In this document: in pieces, positions 9,191 to 18,480 of the stretch
Layout: every line of letters starts with the position of its first letter
How positions within the stretch are numbered: the first letter of the stretch is position 1
Origin: Pseudoalteromonas holothuriae
GTDB lineage: Bacteria; Pseudomonadota; Gammaproteobacteria; Enterobacterales; Alteromonadaceae
Length of the DNA: 64,000 nt
Assembly: GCF_945859825.1 (NCBI RefSeq)
Contig: NZ_CAMAPC010000005.1
Location: 62,001-126,000, forward strand
Direction: 5' to 3'
Notes under the pieces: model-generated
What the model was told of the DNA's origin: nothing
The model's input: the letters and a program-made list of their open reading frames with translations, nothing else
The model's database searches: none
Program-made: the position numbers and the translations under genes

Positions 9191-10471
9191 TTAGTCAATA
9201 TGCTTCATTCGATGTACAACGCTTTTTGGTTTTTTATCTACATCATCACTTTGCTCTTCTGGCAGCTCAATTGCCGTATATCTCTCGTCCTCAGGAATAT
9301 CCTCTAAGCGTCGAAGCGTATTTACCTGAATATGAGGCCACAAAGTTGTTCCACCGCTGGAGCCAAACATAAATTCAAAGTCTACAATCTGTTCGTATTG
9401 TAATTGATCAATCACTTTGTCTTTACCGTCTTTGCCTTTAATCACAACCTCTTCAACCCACATACGATAACGCATACGAGCAACACGGCAGTAACGCTCA
9501 ATCATCACATTGTTTATTGCGCCACCTTGTACGCCGGTATCATGTTGTGTATCTAATTCGATCAGGTCGTACTTTTTAAATTTCAGCTTATCGTTAAAGT
9601 CTTTCAAGATCAGGTTTGGTTGTACGGTATAAGGAAACTGAGCCCCAAATTGATTATAATTAAAAATACGCTGAAAATACGCTCTTGCACTATTAACGCC
9701 ACCACCTTCTTGCTGCTCCCTTGGGAGTTCTGTCCAACTCGGTTTTTCGCGAGAGCCTGCGATTAAATCTCGTTGTGGATCTATCCCCATTGTTGGTGAT
9801 ATTGAAAGATACTGTTGCTCCCAAAGTGAGGCTATTTGTGGCTCAAAGCGCTTGTCTTTTGAACTCGCTGCATCTTCACTTTGGGTTATTTCACCGGTTA
9901 AATGAATGGTTGTACCGTGCGGTATCACACCAGAACGAGATATTGAGTGAGGTGGAACAAATTGAGGACCAAGCTCACCAGGGCCTATGACCGGATCGCC
10001 AGCATCCTCTATGAATGACTCTTCTGTGGATGGGTGTTTAAACATCGTTGGTGGGTTTTGTGTCGGACTGTCATCTTGCCATGGCATAGTATTGTCACCC
10101 AACCATATATACATCCCGTTCTCAAAATGTTGTAACAGTTCATCGTTATCAACAATGGCTGTTTCATATTTTACCGCGCCATTAAATTGCTCGTTTGAGC
10201 CTGCACGATTTCGAACAGGCGCATTAACTTGAGTAAATTTAAGCTGCTCTCTGTACTGTTGAGATTTAAAATGAAATACCCCAAAGATAGTTTCAGCAGA
10301 GGTTCCCGGAGATGGCATACAGGTTGTATGTAAGCCTTTTGGCCCTCCTTTCCAATTAACCCAAGTACCGTTTAATTTTGACAACACCCCAAATTGAGGT
10401 ATCACAGGTTGAGTATCTTCAGACCATGTTTTGTAAGGCCTTACCGACGAAACATTAAGTTCCTTAGTCAT
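9191..10471 (-). CDS. Uncharacterised protein with a heme-binding (nitrobindin-like) barrel pattern
   Basis: 426 residues with no signal peptide or membrane segment. Residues about 28-130 (LSKLNGTWVNWKG, then YREQLKFTQVNAPVRNR, then FENGMYIWLG) follow the pattern of the heme-binding beta-barrel family: a GTW opening, a YREQ-F strand, a PVRNR turn and a closing W-L strand. The remaining 300 residues are unrecognised and acidic at the end. A minus-strand DUF3224 gene lies 183 bp upstream. Heme binding is inferred from the pattern and was not tested here; other beta-barrel families remain possible. Confidence 0.5.
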   Translation of the reverse strand: MTKELNVSSVRPYKTWSEDTQPVIPQFGVLSKLNGTWVNWKGGPKGLHTTCMPSPGTSAETIFGVFHFKSQQYREQLKFTQVNAPVRNRAGSNEQFNGAVKYETAIVDNDELLQHFENGMYIWLGDNTMPWQDDSPTQNPPTMFKHPSTEESFIEDAGDPVIGPGELGPQFVPPHSISRSGVIPHGTTIHLTGEITQSEDAASSKDKRFEPQIASLWEQQYLSISPTMGIDPQRDLIAGSREKPSWTELPREQQEGGGVNSARAYFQRIFNYNQFGAQFPYTVQPNLILKDFNDKLKFKKYDLIELDTQHDTGVQGGAINNVMIERYCRVARMRYRMWVEEVVIKGKDGKDKVIDQLQYEQIVDFEFMFGSSGGTTLWPHIQVNTLRRLEDIPEDERYTAIELPEEQSDDVDKKPKSVVHRMKHID

Positions 10472-10654
10472 TGTATTCTCCTTGCTTATAGGAATTTAAA
10501 AAGCCAGTGACAGTAAAAGTCGCATTATTCATGCTTTAGTTAATGGCTAACTGTTTAGTAATTCATCTATAAGCATGGACGATGTAACGAATAATACCTA
10601 TTACACCGCCTTACATAAGCCTCAGATTAAGCGCAGGCTAGAATATGGCTGGTA

Positions 10655-11032
10655 TTATTCACCTATTTGGTACTGTGCTTTCCCCTCTGAAGCTGACGTA
10701 AACTTCCCATTTGTATTTTTTAATTGAGTAAAAGGCTCGCAAGCAATTACAGTAAATTGACTACTTGCAATACCATCAACAAACTTTCCTGTATGCATTA
10801 AAGTAAGTTTACAAACAGTGTCTTTGAATATGCCATCAATAAACTCAACACCATTAAATTGAGCATTGCCACTTTCATCGTAAACCAGTTGATATTTTAC
10901 CCAACTTTGTCCATGCAAATCCCCCGTATAAACCTGTTTTATCTGAGCTGTTTTAAACGTAATGTGTTTACCCAGTGAGAAATCAGGTGCTTCTTGCCAG
11001 TCTTGAATTTGGAATGTGCCGATAAGTTTCAT
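10655..11032 (-). CDS. DUF3224-family protein
   Basis: A 125-residue cytoplasmic protein matching the DUF3224 pattern: GTFQIQDWQE at the start, VYTGDLHGQS near residue 35, a central F-NGVEFIDGIF, then KLTLMHTGKFVDG and a SQFTV strand. The family has a small beta-barrel fold and no established activity. Only 47 bp separate its start from a divergent AraC-type regulator, so that regulator probably controls it. Confidence 0.65.
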   Translation of the reverse strand: MKLIGTFQIQDWQEAPDFSLGKHITFKTAQIKQVYTGDLHGQSWVKYQLVYDESGNAQFNGVEFIDGIFKDTVCKLTLMHTGKFVDGIASSQFTVIACEPFTQLKNTNGKFTSASEGKAQYQIGE

Positions 11033-11079
11033 TTGTGCCTCTGCGTTAATATTTAAAAACTAGACCTTAAAACTAACAC

Positions 11080-11928
11080 ATGGGTATATTAGAGTATTGT
11101 AAAAACGCGCAACCCAAATTGACTGTGACCCAAATACTAAAAGAACATCAAGCCTCCATAACGGGTGTACTTCACCATACTCATAGCGAGCAACACTATA
11201 CACTGCGAAGATACCTACCTCAGGGGAAGTTGGCTCATTTAGTGGAGCAGTTTTGGATTGTTGATTGGGCACTCAATGAAGGTCAATCACATATACAAAC
11301 CAACTTACCAGACCCAAATTGCCACCTCTACTTTGAGCAAGGCACACTCAAAGTAATTGGCCCAGTGAGCACAGCTTATCGCTTTGAGATGCAAGGTGAA
11401 GATCGCATAATTGGTGTTAAATTTACTTTGGGGACGCTCGCACTGCAAACTGGAATAATTGCTGCTGATTTAGTAGATAACACAGTGCCAGCCACACAGG
11501 TATTTGACTTTGCAGATAGACTTGAATCTGAACTATTAATAGCCCATTCAGATGCAGACATCATACGTATATTGCAATTATGGTTAACACCATTAGCTTG
11601 CAAACCACCAATACAGTTAGCAAAAACACAAACACTGATACAGTTGATAAAACAGCACGCCGACATCACGCAGGTAGCACAGTTGTCGCAACACGCAAGC
11701 ACTCCAAAACGAGTCATTCAAAACTACTTCAAGCAATATATCGGCCTGTCTCCTAAGTGGTTAATTAGAAAATATCGCTTACATCAAGCACTTGAGCTAT
11801 TGGACTTAAAAAACAAAGACATTATAGAAGTGGCAACATGGTTAGGCTATACCGACCAATCACATTTTATTCGTGATTTTAAAGCATTCACTGGTACGAC
11901 TCCAAAAGCGTACTGTCGTCAGTGTTAA
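11080..11928 (+). CDS. AraC-family transcriptional regulator
   Basis: 282 residues. The N-terminal sensor (residues about 40-150, with LRRYLPQGKLAHLVEQFW and PDPNCHLYF) is of the DUF6597 type. Two HTH motifs form the C-terminal AraC domain (residues about 180-280), ending in VATWLGYTDQSHFIRDFK and TGTTPKAYC. It is divergent from the DUF3224 gene across a 47-bp gap. No strong ribosome site precedes the ATG, so the first 20-30 residues may not be translated. Confidence 0.88.
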   Translation: MGILEYCKNAQPKLTVTQILKEHQASITGVLHHTHSEQHYTLRRYLPQGKLAHLVEQFWIVDWALNEGQSHIQTNLPDPNCHLYFEQGTLKVIGPVSTAYRFEMQGEDRIIGVKFTLGTLALQTGIIAADLVDNTVPATQVFDFADRLESELLIAHSDADIIRILQLWLTPLACKPPIQLAKTQTLIQLIKQHADITQVAQLSQHASTPKRVIQNYFKQYIGLSPKWLIRKYRLHQALELLDLKNKDIIEVATWLGYTDQSHFIRDFKAFTGTTPKAYCRQC

Positions 11929-11984
11929 TCGATGATATATCGAAAAGCAATAAAAGAGATGTCGGATTCGCTCAGCGATACTCT

Positions 11985-13025
11985 TCAGTAGGTGGTAACT
12001 CGATTGCGACCTTTTGCTTTGGCATCGTATACCGCATGATCAACTTGTTTTAACGAGTCACTAAATGGCTTTGCTAAATTCACCTCACCAACACCACAAC
12101 TGACCGTCACTTGGATAAAATGACTATCAATTTCAATGGTGTTTTTTTCAACATTTAGGCGTAAACGTTCCGCCACTTCTAACGCTCCAGATGCTGGCGT
12201 GTTTGGTAACAACGCAACAAACTCTTCACCACCTAAGCGGCATAAGCAGTCTTCAGCTCGTAATACTTGCTGGCAGTATTTTGAAAATGCTTGCAAAACC
12301 ACATCGCCCACTTCATGACCATAACTATCATTAATACGTTTGAAGTGATCAATATCTAACATTACTAAACTTAACTGTTGACCAGAGCGAATATGGCGGC
12401 TTATCTCACGGTGAGCACAATCCATTAAATAACGGCGATTTTTTAGCCCAGTTAAGGCATCTCTAAAAGCCAATTTTGTAAGCTGTTTTTGCAGCAACCA
12501 TAAATCTTTCACAAGCAATCTTCGGCTACAACAATCCGCAACCATTTCAGCGTAAGCGATTTCTGACCCTTGCCAATGTCTTGTTACGCCGGTACCTTCA
12601 AAGCAGACTACACCATGAGGGATACCATTTTTAAAAATAATGGTATCAAGCATGGTGGAAATATTATTACTATCCAAGTAATTCTCTTTGAATTCACAGG
12701 TGCGGGGGTCAGTCGCTGCATCCGTCGCATCTATCGAGATACCTGTCGTAATAGCTTTAAAATAACTGGGGTATTGCTCACACAAAAGTATAGGGTAATC
12801 AACTTCAGAGCACTCTTCTTGCCAAGCTGTGCTGGCAACATTAATCAGCTTTTTGGGGACAGTGATATCATCAAACAACCACACAGATACATGTTCAACA
12901 GCAAGAGTCTTTTTACTTTCTAAGATAAGGTCTAGTAAAAAGTTTTGGTAACTACCAGATACATCAAGCTCTTGGGAACTCATTCTTCTTAAACGCTGAG
13001 TTACTTCACTAAGGTCAATAAACAT
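11985..13025 (-). CDS. Diguanylate cyclase (GAF-GGDEF)
   Basis: 346 residues and soluble. Residues about 20-165 form a GAF-like sensor. Residues about 180-345 form a GGDEF domain with DALTGLKNRRYL, LDIDHFKRINDSYGHEVGD and the active-site GGEEF. An RAED inhibitory (I-) site lies exactly five residues before GGEEF, so the enzyme should be active and product-inhibited by cyclic di-GMP. The ligand of the GAF domain is unknown. It stands alone. Confidence 0.92.
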   Translation of the reverse strand: MFIDLSEVTQRLRRMSSQELDVSGSYQNFLLDLILESKKTLAVEHVSVWLFDDITVPKKLINVASTAWQEECSEVDYPILLCEQYPSYFKAITTGISIDATDAATDPRTCEFKENYLDSNNISTMLDTIIFKNGIPHGVVCFEGTGVTRHWQGSEIAYAEMVADCCSRRLLVKDLWLLQKQLTKLAFRDALTGLKNRRYLMDCAHREISRHIRSGQQLSLVMLDIDHFKRINDSYGHEVGDVVLQAFSKYCQQVLRAEDCLCRLGGEEFVALLPNTPASGALEVAERLRLNVEKNTIEIDSHFIQVTVSCGVGEVNLAKPFSDSLKQVDHAVYDAKAKGRNRVTTY

Positions 13026-13160
13026 TGTAAACCACTATCTTGGTGTTAAACATAGGGTATCTATGAGGCATGCTCACTTTGTCACAATGATACCTAAAAC
13101 AATAAAAAGTGGGTAATTATTTATATACAAATATTTAAAAAACAACGATAACTGTCATTT

Positions 13161-14789
13161 TTATGTCATATATTTTAATAAATACTTCTTAAATATTGGA
13201 TCTGTTTTAGCCAGTGCTTTTTGTTCATCTAAAATACCCTGCAATATACTTTTTGACGTTAATGGATTGGCAAGTACAACACGAAACACAACGGTAGGCT
13301 GACTATCATACTGGCTCGGTGTTAACCGTGTACGTGATACAAATGAAATACCAGCCTCACGCTGACGTTTTTGCATACTGGCAGTAAAACGATTTAGCGC
13401 AGCATAAATATCTATGCGCTCTTGTTCACTTGCAGACTCAATCGCTTTGCGAACTTGCACTGGCACATAACGGTAAGTTAATAAACATAGTTCAGGCTGT
13501 GAGATTAGCTCAAAGTTAGGTTCTTGCTCTATTAAGCTGGCAAAATACTTGGCTTTTTCTATGCCTTTATCAATGAGCATTTGGTAGCCTTTACGGCCAA
13601 TTACTCGTAAGCACGCATGCACCAGCATAGCCATACCTGGACGACTGCCTTCAAGGGTATGACTGCCTAAATCTTTTGAGCCTTTACGCAAAATATATTC
13701 TGCGTGATGTTCTATCGCATCCGATGCTGCTGGGTCTTTAAACAACACTAAACCTGCGCCCATAGGCACATACATTTGTTTATGCGCATCAATGGTAATT
13801 GAGTCAGCACGTTCAATACCATTTAATAAATGCCGGTTATTTGCTGATAATAAAGTAGCACCACCCCATGCAGCATCAACATGAAAATGACAGCCAAGTT
13901 CTTCGCTTAGGGTCGCCATGTCGTCAAGTGGGTCGATATTACCAGTTTCGGTTGTGCCGGCCACACCAACCAAAGCCATCACTTTTATACCTTGTGCTTC
14001 TAACTTATGAGCTTGCTCACGCATTTTTGGTACGTTAACTTTGTTATTTGCATCGGTTTCTATGGCAATAAAATTGTCACGACCAAGGCCTAGGACATCT
14101 GCCGCCTTACCTAATGAATAGTGACCACGTTCAGACACTAAAACAGCGAGGCCTTTATAGCCATAGTGCAACATGGCAGCAACCATGCCTTTTGCTGCAA
14201 TTCCTTTAAACTGACCATCCGCTTTTAATAAACGGTTACGCGCAATCCAAAGTGCGGTGATATTTGCAACTGTACCTCCAGAGCAAAAAGCACCTAAAGA
14301 CGTGCTCGCACTGTGCATCCATTTATCGTAAAATTTATCTGATGCGCCATAAGCTAAATGGTGCATCATGCCTAACACTTGCCTTTCAAGTGGCGTAAAT
14401 GCCTTTGAAGTTTCAATTTTTACCAAGTTTTGATTCAAGCCCACCATCAGTTTAGACAGTGGTAATACAAAGTGAGGTAAAGCCGAAGTCATATGGCCGA
14501 TAAAACTCGGCGCAGCAGTATGTACAGAGTGTGCAACTAACTGCTCCATAATATCTTGTGCATAATCAGACACAAACATTGGCTCTTCTGGGATCACGGC
14601 AGATTGAAAGTCCTTCTCAATATCATGTAAGGGCTTTTCTATTGCTGCAATGTTCTCGTTTAAAAAACCTGCTAAGTTATTTGAGATCTCTAACTCTATT
14701 TTACTTAGAGTCGAGTCAGGCGCTTCTGGCACCGTAAAAATACGCATTAAACTTTCTTCAGAAGCGACAGCACAACGCTTTGGACCCAT
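13161..14789 (-). CDS. panP: Pyridoxal-phosphate aspartate 1-decarboxylase, PanP type
   Basis: A PLP-dependent group II decarboxylase of 542 residues, the length of PanP of Vibrio and relatives, which makes beta-alanine for pantothenate where PanD is absent. The PLP lysine sits in TIDAHKQMYVPMGAG (residues about 335-349), preceded by HVDAAWGGA. A second ATG 14 codons in (MRIFTVPEAPD) could be the true start. Glutamate and other amino-acid decarboxylases are related, but overall sequence and length fit PanP best. It is monocistronic. Confidence 0.82.
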   Translation of the reverse strand: MGPKRCAVASEESLMRIFTVPEAPDSTLSKIELEISNNLAGFLNENIAAIEKPLHDIEKDFQSAVIPEEPMFVSDYAQDIMEQLVAHSVHTAAPSFIGHMTSALPHFVLPLSKLMVGLNQNLVKIETSKAFTPLERQVLGMMHHLAYGASDKFYDKWMHSASTSLGAFCSGGTVANITALWIARNRLLKADGQFKGIAAKGMVAAMLHYGYKGLAVLVSERGHYSLGKAADVLGLGRDNFIAIETDANNKVNVPKMREQAHKLEAQGIKVMALVGVAGTTETGNIDPLDDMATLSEELGCHFHVDAAWGGATLLSANNRHLLNGIERADSITIDAHKQMYVPMGAGLVLFKDPAASDAIEHHAEYILRKGSKDLGSHTLEGSRPGMAMLVHACLRVIGRKGYQMLIDKGIEKAKYFASLIEQEPNFELISQPELCLLTYRYVPVQVRKAIESASEQERIDIYAALNRFTASMQKRQREAGISFVSRTRLTPSQYDSQPTVVFRVVLANPLTSKSILQGILDEQKALAKTDPIFKKYLLKYMT

Positions 14790-15193
14790 TACATTACCCA
14801 GTTAGTTACGGACTGCCTCTTTGCTGCCCACAAGCTTGTTATTTTGAAATGGCTAACTTTACTGCAAGTAAAGCCTAATGTCTCCTATTGTATGCTGAAA
14901 AATCATGATATGACTAAGTTCGTTATGACAATTTAATGTTATAACTAAGACAACCCTCTTAAATTTACGTAACAAAGCGCGTTTCAAATTATACATTCAT
15001 ATCTTACCCCCGGGATTTGTGTGCAACCGAGCTTTAAAAAACCACTACATAAAATTCAATCACAAAGCACTATCCTGCTCTGTTAAAAACACTAAAAACT
15101 AACTAGACTAGACGGGTTAATTCAGCTTGAAAGCTTTACAATCATGTTGCGTGAAGTTTAATTTTTGGGAATAAAGTGTTTATAAGGATTATT
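14790..15193. other. Divergent intergenic region, no gene seen
   Basis: About 400 bp between the divergent panP and GGDEF-EAL genes. It is AT-rich with no supportable ORF, RNA or terminator. Promoters for both genes are expected here, but I cannot place them confidently. Confidence 0.4.
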
Positions 15194-17071
15194 ATGTACC
15201 GAAAGACCTCAGCAATGACTTGGTCACTGATAGGGTTTTCACTTTTTATATCTAGTTTAATTGGCTATGTTGCGTATACCTATCATTCAACACGCACAGC
15301 CATCATGACACAAATTGATGAACAACTGCTCCGTGCAGCAAAGAGTGCTCAATTAATTCTCGAAGGTGACTACCATAACCGCTTAAACAACATGAGTGCT
15401 TTAGAATATCAGCAAAAAAGTGCACAACTTACAGCGCTTGCACAGGCCATTGGTGTAGAGTATGTATATGCTATGATATACCGCCCACCACATGTCGTTT
15501 TTACTGCATCCAGTTATACAACAGAAGACATAAAAAACAACAAACTCACACAATTTTTGGATAAATACCCTGAAGCGACGAACATTAACAAAGCCGCATT
15601 TCAATCCACCGAACCTGTATTTGAAACATCCGAAGATCAATGGGGCCACTTTAAAACCATTTTTGTTCCATATATCTCCAGTAATGGCACCACTTACATC
15701 ACCGGTGCAGATATGACAATTAACCAAGTTGATACAATGCTACAAAAAAGCGTTGCAAGAGCCACATTAACTGCAACCTTTTTCTTTTTTATTGCGGTGA
15801 TGGTGGCTGCGTTCTATATCACTTTATACCGCAGGTCGATGAGCACAGACCCCCGCACAGGCTTTGCAAATAGAGTGGCCTTAGAGCGAGATTTAAGTAA
15901 ACAACAAGACCAACATATTTGCCTTGCTATTATTTCAATAGATGAGCTCGAAGACATAATCGGTTTTTATGGTACTCAAGTGGGCGATCGCGTAATACAA
16001 AAAGTAATGGAGTACTTTAAACCCATTACTCAGCCTCATACTGTCTATCGATTAGCCACATCGAAGCTCATTATTATGAGCCACGTTAAAGAGGGTGAAG
16101 CATACTTAAGCCGGATCATTGCAGATTTTCCAAAGTCAACGCCCATACTAACTAAGCCCCATTTATACGTGCAATTACACGCTGGTATAGCCTCAGGTAA
16201 TAAGTCGTTGTTACTAGAAAATGCAGCCATCGCATGTCGACAAGCAAAACAAACACAGCAACTTATTTGCCTGTTTAATCTAGATAGTCAGGATGCTCGT
16301 CTAAAACAAAAAAACCACTTAGCCATTGCTAATATTTTGCAAGATGCTTTTGCCAATAATCGAGTAGCCACCTACTTTACACCTAGAGTTGACCCAAATA
16401 CTCAACAAGTGGTGCAACATGGCTGTACAGCAAGAATAATCACCGAACAGGGGGCTATTTTAAAAACCGACAGCTTTAATGAAGTGGTGCGTCAGTCCCG
16501 CTTACAAAGCCAACTAACACGTAATATTTTATCTCAGTGTATTGACCGATTTAGAAAAACAGGCGCAGCTTGGAGCATTAAGCTTAGCTATCAAGATGCA
16601 ACCGACCCACAATTACTAGATTTTATTGACCAAGAGTTAAAACGTTACCCTCAACCGCGCCTAATCACATTTGAATTAGATGAAAAAGATGTACTTGAAC
16701 ATTTTAATGCCATGGCGGTGTGCATTAATGTACTCAAAAGCAAAGGCGTAAAAGTATTAATTAATGCGGTCAGTAGTGGCTTATTAACTGTTAGTCGAGT
16801 AATGAAGCTGAATATAGATATGATTTTATTAGATGAAAACAACATTACGCATATTGCGGATGATGAGCAGGTTTTTGATTTTATAAAGCATATTGCAAAG
16901 CTTTGTCATGATAAGCATATTATGCTGTTAGTAGCAGGTGTTGAGTCTCAAGCGCAGTATAACAAGCTCTCCAGCGCAGACGTTGATTTAGTTGAGGGGC
17001 GCTATATTGCAAGTGATGCCCCTCACCTATGCACTAAACTAAGGCAGTTGCACAACCAAGCGCATGCTTGA
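15194..17071 (+). CDS. Membrane protein with degenerate GGDEF and EAL domains
   Basis: About 625 residues. A TM helix at 10-32 and a second near 195-215 enclose a periplasmic sensor of about 160 residues. The GGDEF-like domain (about 220-350) keeps the fold (TGFANRVALERDL) but has YRLATSKLII where GGDEF should be. The EAL-like domain (about 380-625) has TYFTPRVD in place of the EAL signature and INAVSSG in place of DDFGTG. Both enzymatic activities are therefore probably lost, and it may act by binding a partner or RNA, as CsrD-like proteins do. An ATG at 15194 with AAGGA upstream is preferred; a GTG at 15176 is the alternative. Confidence 0.82.
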   Translation: MYRKTSAMTWSLIGFSLFISSLIGYVAYTYHSTRTAIMTQIDEQLLRAAKSAQLILEGDYHNRLNNMSALEYQQKSAQLTALAQAIGVEYVYAMIYRPPHVVFTASSYTTEDIKNNKLTQFLDKYPEATNINKAAFQSTEPVFETSEDQWGHFKTIFVPYISSNGTTYITGADMTINQVDTMLQKSVARATLTATFFFFIAVMVAAFYITLYRRSMSTDPRTGFANRVALERDLSKQQDQHICLAIISIDELEDIIGFYGTQVGDRVIQKVMEYFKPITQPHTVYRLATSKLIIMSHVKEGEAYLSRIIADFPKSTPILTKPHLYVQLHAGIASGNKSLLLENAAIACRQAKQTQQLICLFNLDSQDARLKQKNHLAIANILQDAFANNRVATYFTPRVDPNTQQVVQHGCTARIITEQGAILKTDSFNEVVRQSRLQSQLTRNILSQCIDRFRKTGAAWSIKLSYQDATDPQLLDFIDQELKRYPQPRLITFELDEKDVLEHFNAMAVCINVLKSKGVKVLINAVSSGLLTVSRVMKLNIDMILLDENNITHIADDEQVFDFIKHIAKLCHDKHIMLLVAGVESQAQYNKLSSADVDLVEGRYIASDAPHLCTKLRQLHNQAHA

Positions 17072-17707
17072 TTGACCACTAGCCCAGTACTTTCTCTCAA
17101 ATGGAGTAATTGCCGTATCACTATGATAGGCAGTTACTGGTACTGGGTAACCCGCTAACTGTAAAGCACGCGCAAACTCTTTTACATAAATATCCCAATT
17201 ACTGCGCACTTCCAGACAACCACCTAATTTAACGATAAACGGAAAAACTGCTGCACCGTGCCAACGACGCTGCACATGCTTGGCTTTTGGCCAAGGGTTT
17301 GGATAGAGCAAATAGTGATGGGTAGGTTGCCACTTTGCATCTACCGCTAAGCGCCAAAAGTCATTTAAATCAGCTTGTACCAGTATATATTGGCCTGACT
17401 CTGATTGTTTATATTCTACATCATGCTTGTTTAAACGATGCGACGATTTATCAATGCCTATCACCAGCGCGTTTGGGTGTAATTTCGCTAAATTTGCAGT
17501 ACTTTCACCCACTCCACAGCACGAGTCTAAAATAATCGGCCCATTGAACGCTTGCACACGGGCATTAACTTCATCAAAGGCATGCTGGGTGTGCGCTGCT
17601 ATGGGTTTTTTAAACTCAGCGACAAGGTGTTTATTGACTATCTCATCAAGCTTTTCGTGCAAACTTGGCTGATTTGATACAATACTTCTTGAATTTGCTT
17701 CACTCAT
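17039..17707 (-). CDS. TrmB-family SAM-dependent methyltransferase
   Basis: 222 residues. The SAM-binding motif I reads LDSCCGVGESTANLA (residues about 60-74). The motif typical of tRNA m7G46 methyltransferases appears as PNPWPKAKHVQRRWHG (about 136-151; the family has PDPWPKxRH). It therefore belongs to COG0220, although it may be a paralogue with another substrate. Its ATG overlaps the yadH stop (ATGA), and its 3' end overlaps the convergent gene ending at 17071 by 33 bp. Confidence 0.65.
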   Translation of the reverse strand: MSEANSRSIVSNQPSLHEKLDEIVNKHLVAEFKKPIAAHTQHAFDEVNARVQAFNGPIILDSCCGVGESTANLAKLHPNALVIGIDKSSHRLNKHDVEYKQSESGQYILVQADLNDFWRLAVDAKWQPTHHYLLYPNPWPKAKHVQRRWHGAAVFPFIVKLGGCLEVRSNWDIYVKEFARALQLAGYPVPVTAYHSDTAITPFERKYWASGQSSMRLVVQLP

Positions 17708-18480
17708 CAGTGGCGTAACCCTACTCCTCGACGTATTAAACTCAACGCCAAGATAAATAATCCAGAAATAAACGCTAATAATACCGTAAATGCGACATAT
17801 ATGTTGACATCTGAGACGCCTAAAAAGCCATATCTAAATGCATTAACCATATAAATGATTGGATTAACTTGTGATACGCCTTGCCAAAACTCAGGTAACA
17901 AAGTAATTGAATAGAACACCCCACCTAAATAGGTCAATGGCGTTAAAACAAAGGTAGGAATAATACTAATATCATCAAAACTATTAGCAAACACCGCGTT
18001 TATCAACCCACCAAGAGCAAACACCGCTGAGGTTAAAACAACCGTCGCCATGATCACACCTAAGTTATGAATTTGAATATCCACAAAAAATAGCGATACC
18101 AAAGTCACAATAAAGCCAACCAAAATACCACGAGCCATGCCACCACCAATGTAGCCAAGCACAATAATATAATTTGGCACGGGGGCCACCAGCAGTTCTT
18201 CAATGCTTTTTTGAAACTTAGTTGAATAAAAACTCGAGGCTACATTTGAGTAAGAATTTGTGATCACCGACATCATAATAAGGCCAGGTACAATAAACTC
18301 CATGTAGCTGAAGCCTCCCATATCACCAATGCGAGAGCCAATTAAATTACCAAAAATCACAAAATACAAAGTCATGGTGATCGCTGGTGGAACAAGGGTT
18401 TGCACCCAAATCCGCAAAAAACGAATACACTCTTTTATCCAAATACTTTTTAATGCTACGCCATAGCGGGTAATGCTCAT
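17707..18480 (-). CDS. yadH: ABC-2-type transporter permease (YadH-like)
   Basis: 257 residues with about six membrane helices, including the ABC-2 signature region (PLTYLGGVFYSITLLPEFWQ, residues about 170-189). Length and sequence match E. coli YadH, whose substrate is unknown. Its start overlaps the end of the ATPase gene yadG by 4 bp, and its stop overlaps the next methyltransferase gene, so the three are translationally coupled. Confidence 0.87.
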   Translation of the reverse strand: MSITRYGVALKSIWIKECIRFLRIWVQTLVPPAITMTLYFVIFGNLIGSRIGDMGGFSYMEFIVPGLIMMSVITNSYSNVASSFYSTKFQKSIEELLVAPVPNYIIVLGYIGGGMARGILVGFIVTLVSLFFVDIQIHNLGVIMATVVLTSAVFALGGLINAVFANSFDDISIIPTFVLTPLTYLGGVFYSITLLPEFWQGVSQVNPIIYMVNAFRYGFLGVSDVNIYVAFTVLLAFISGLFILALSLIRRGVGLRH

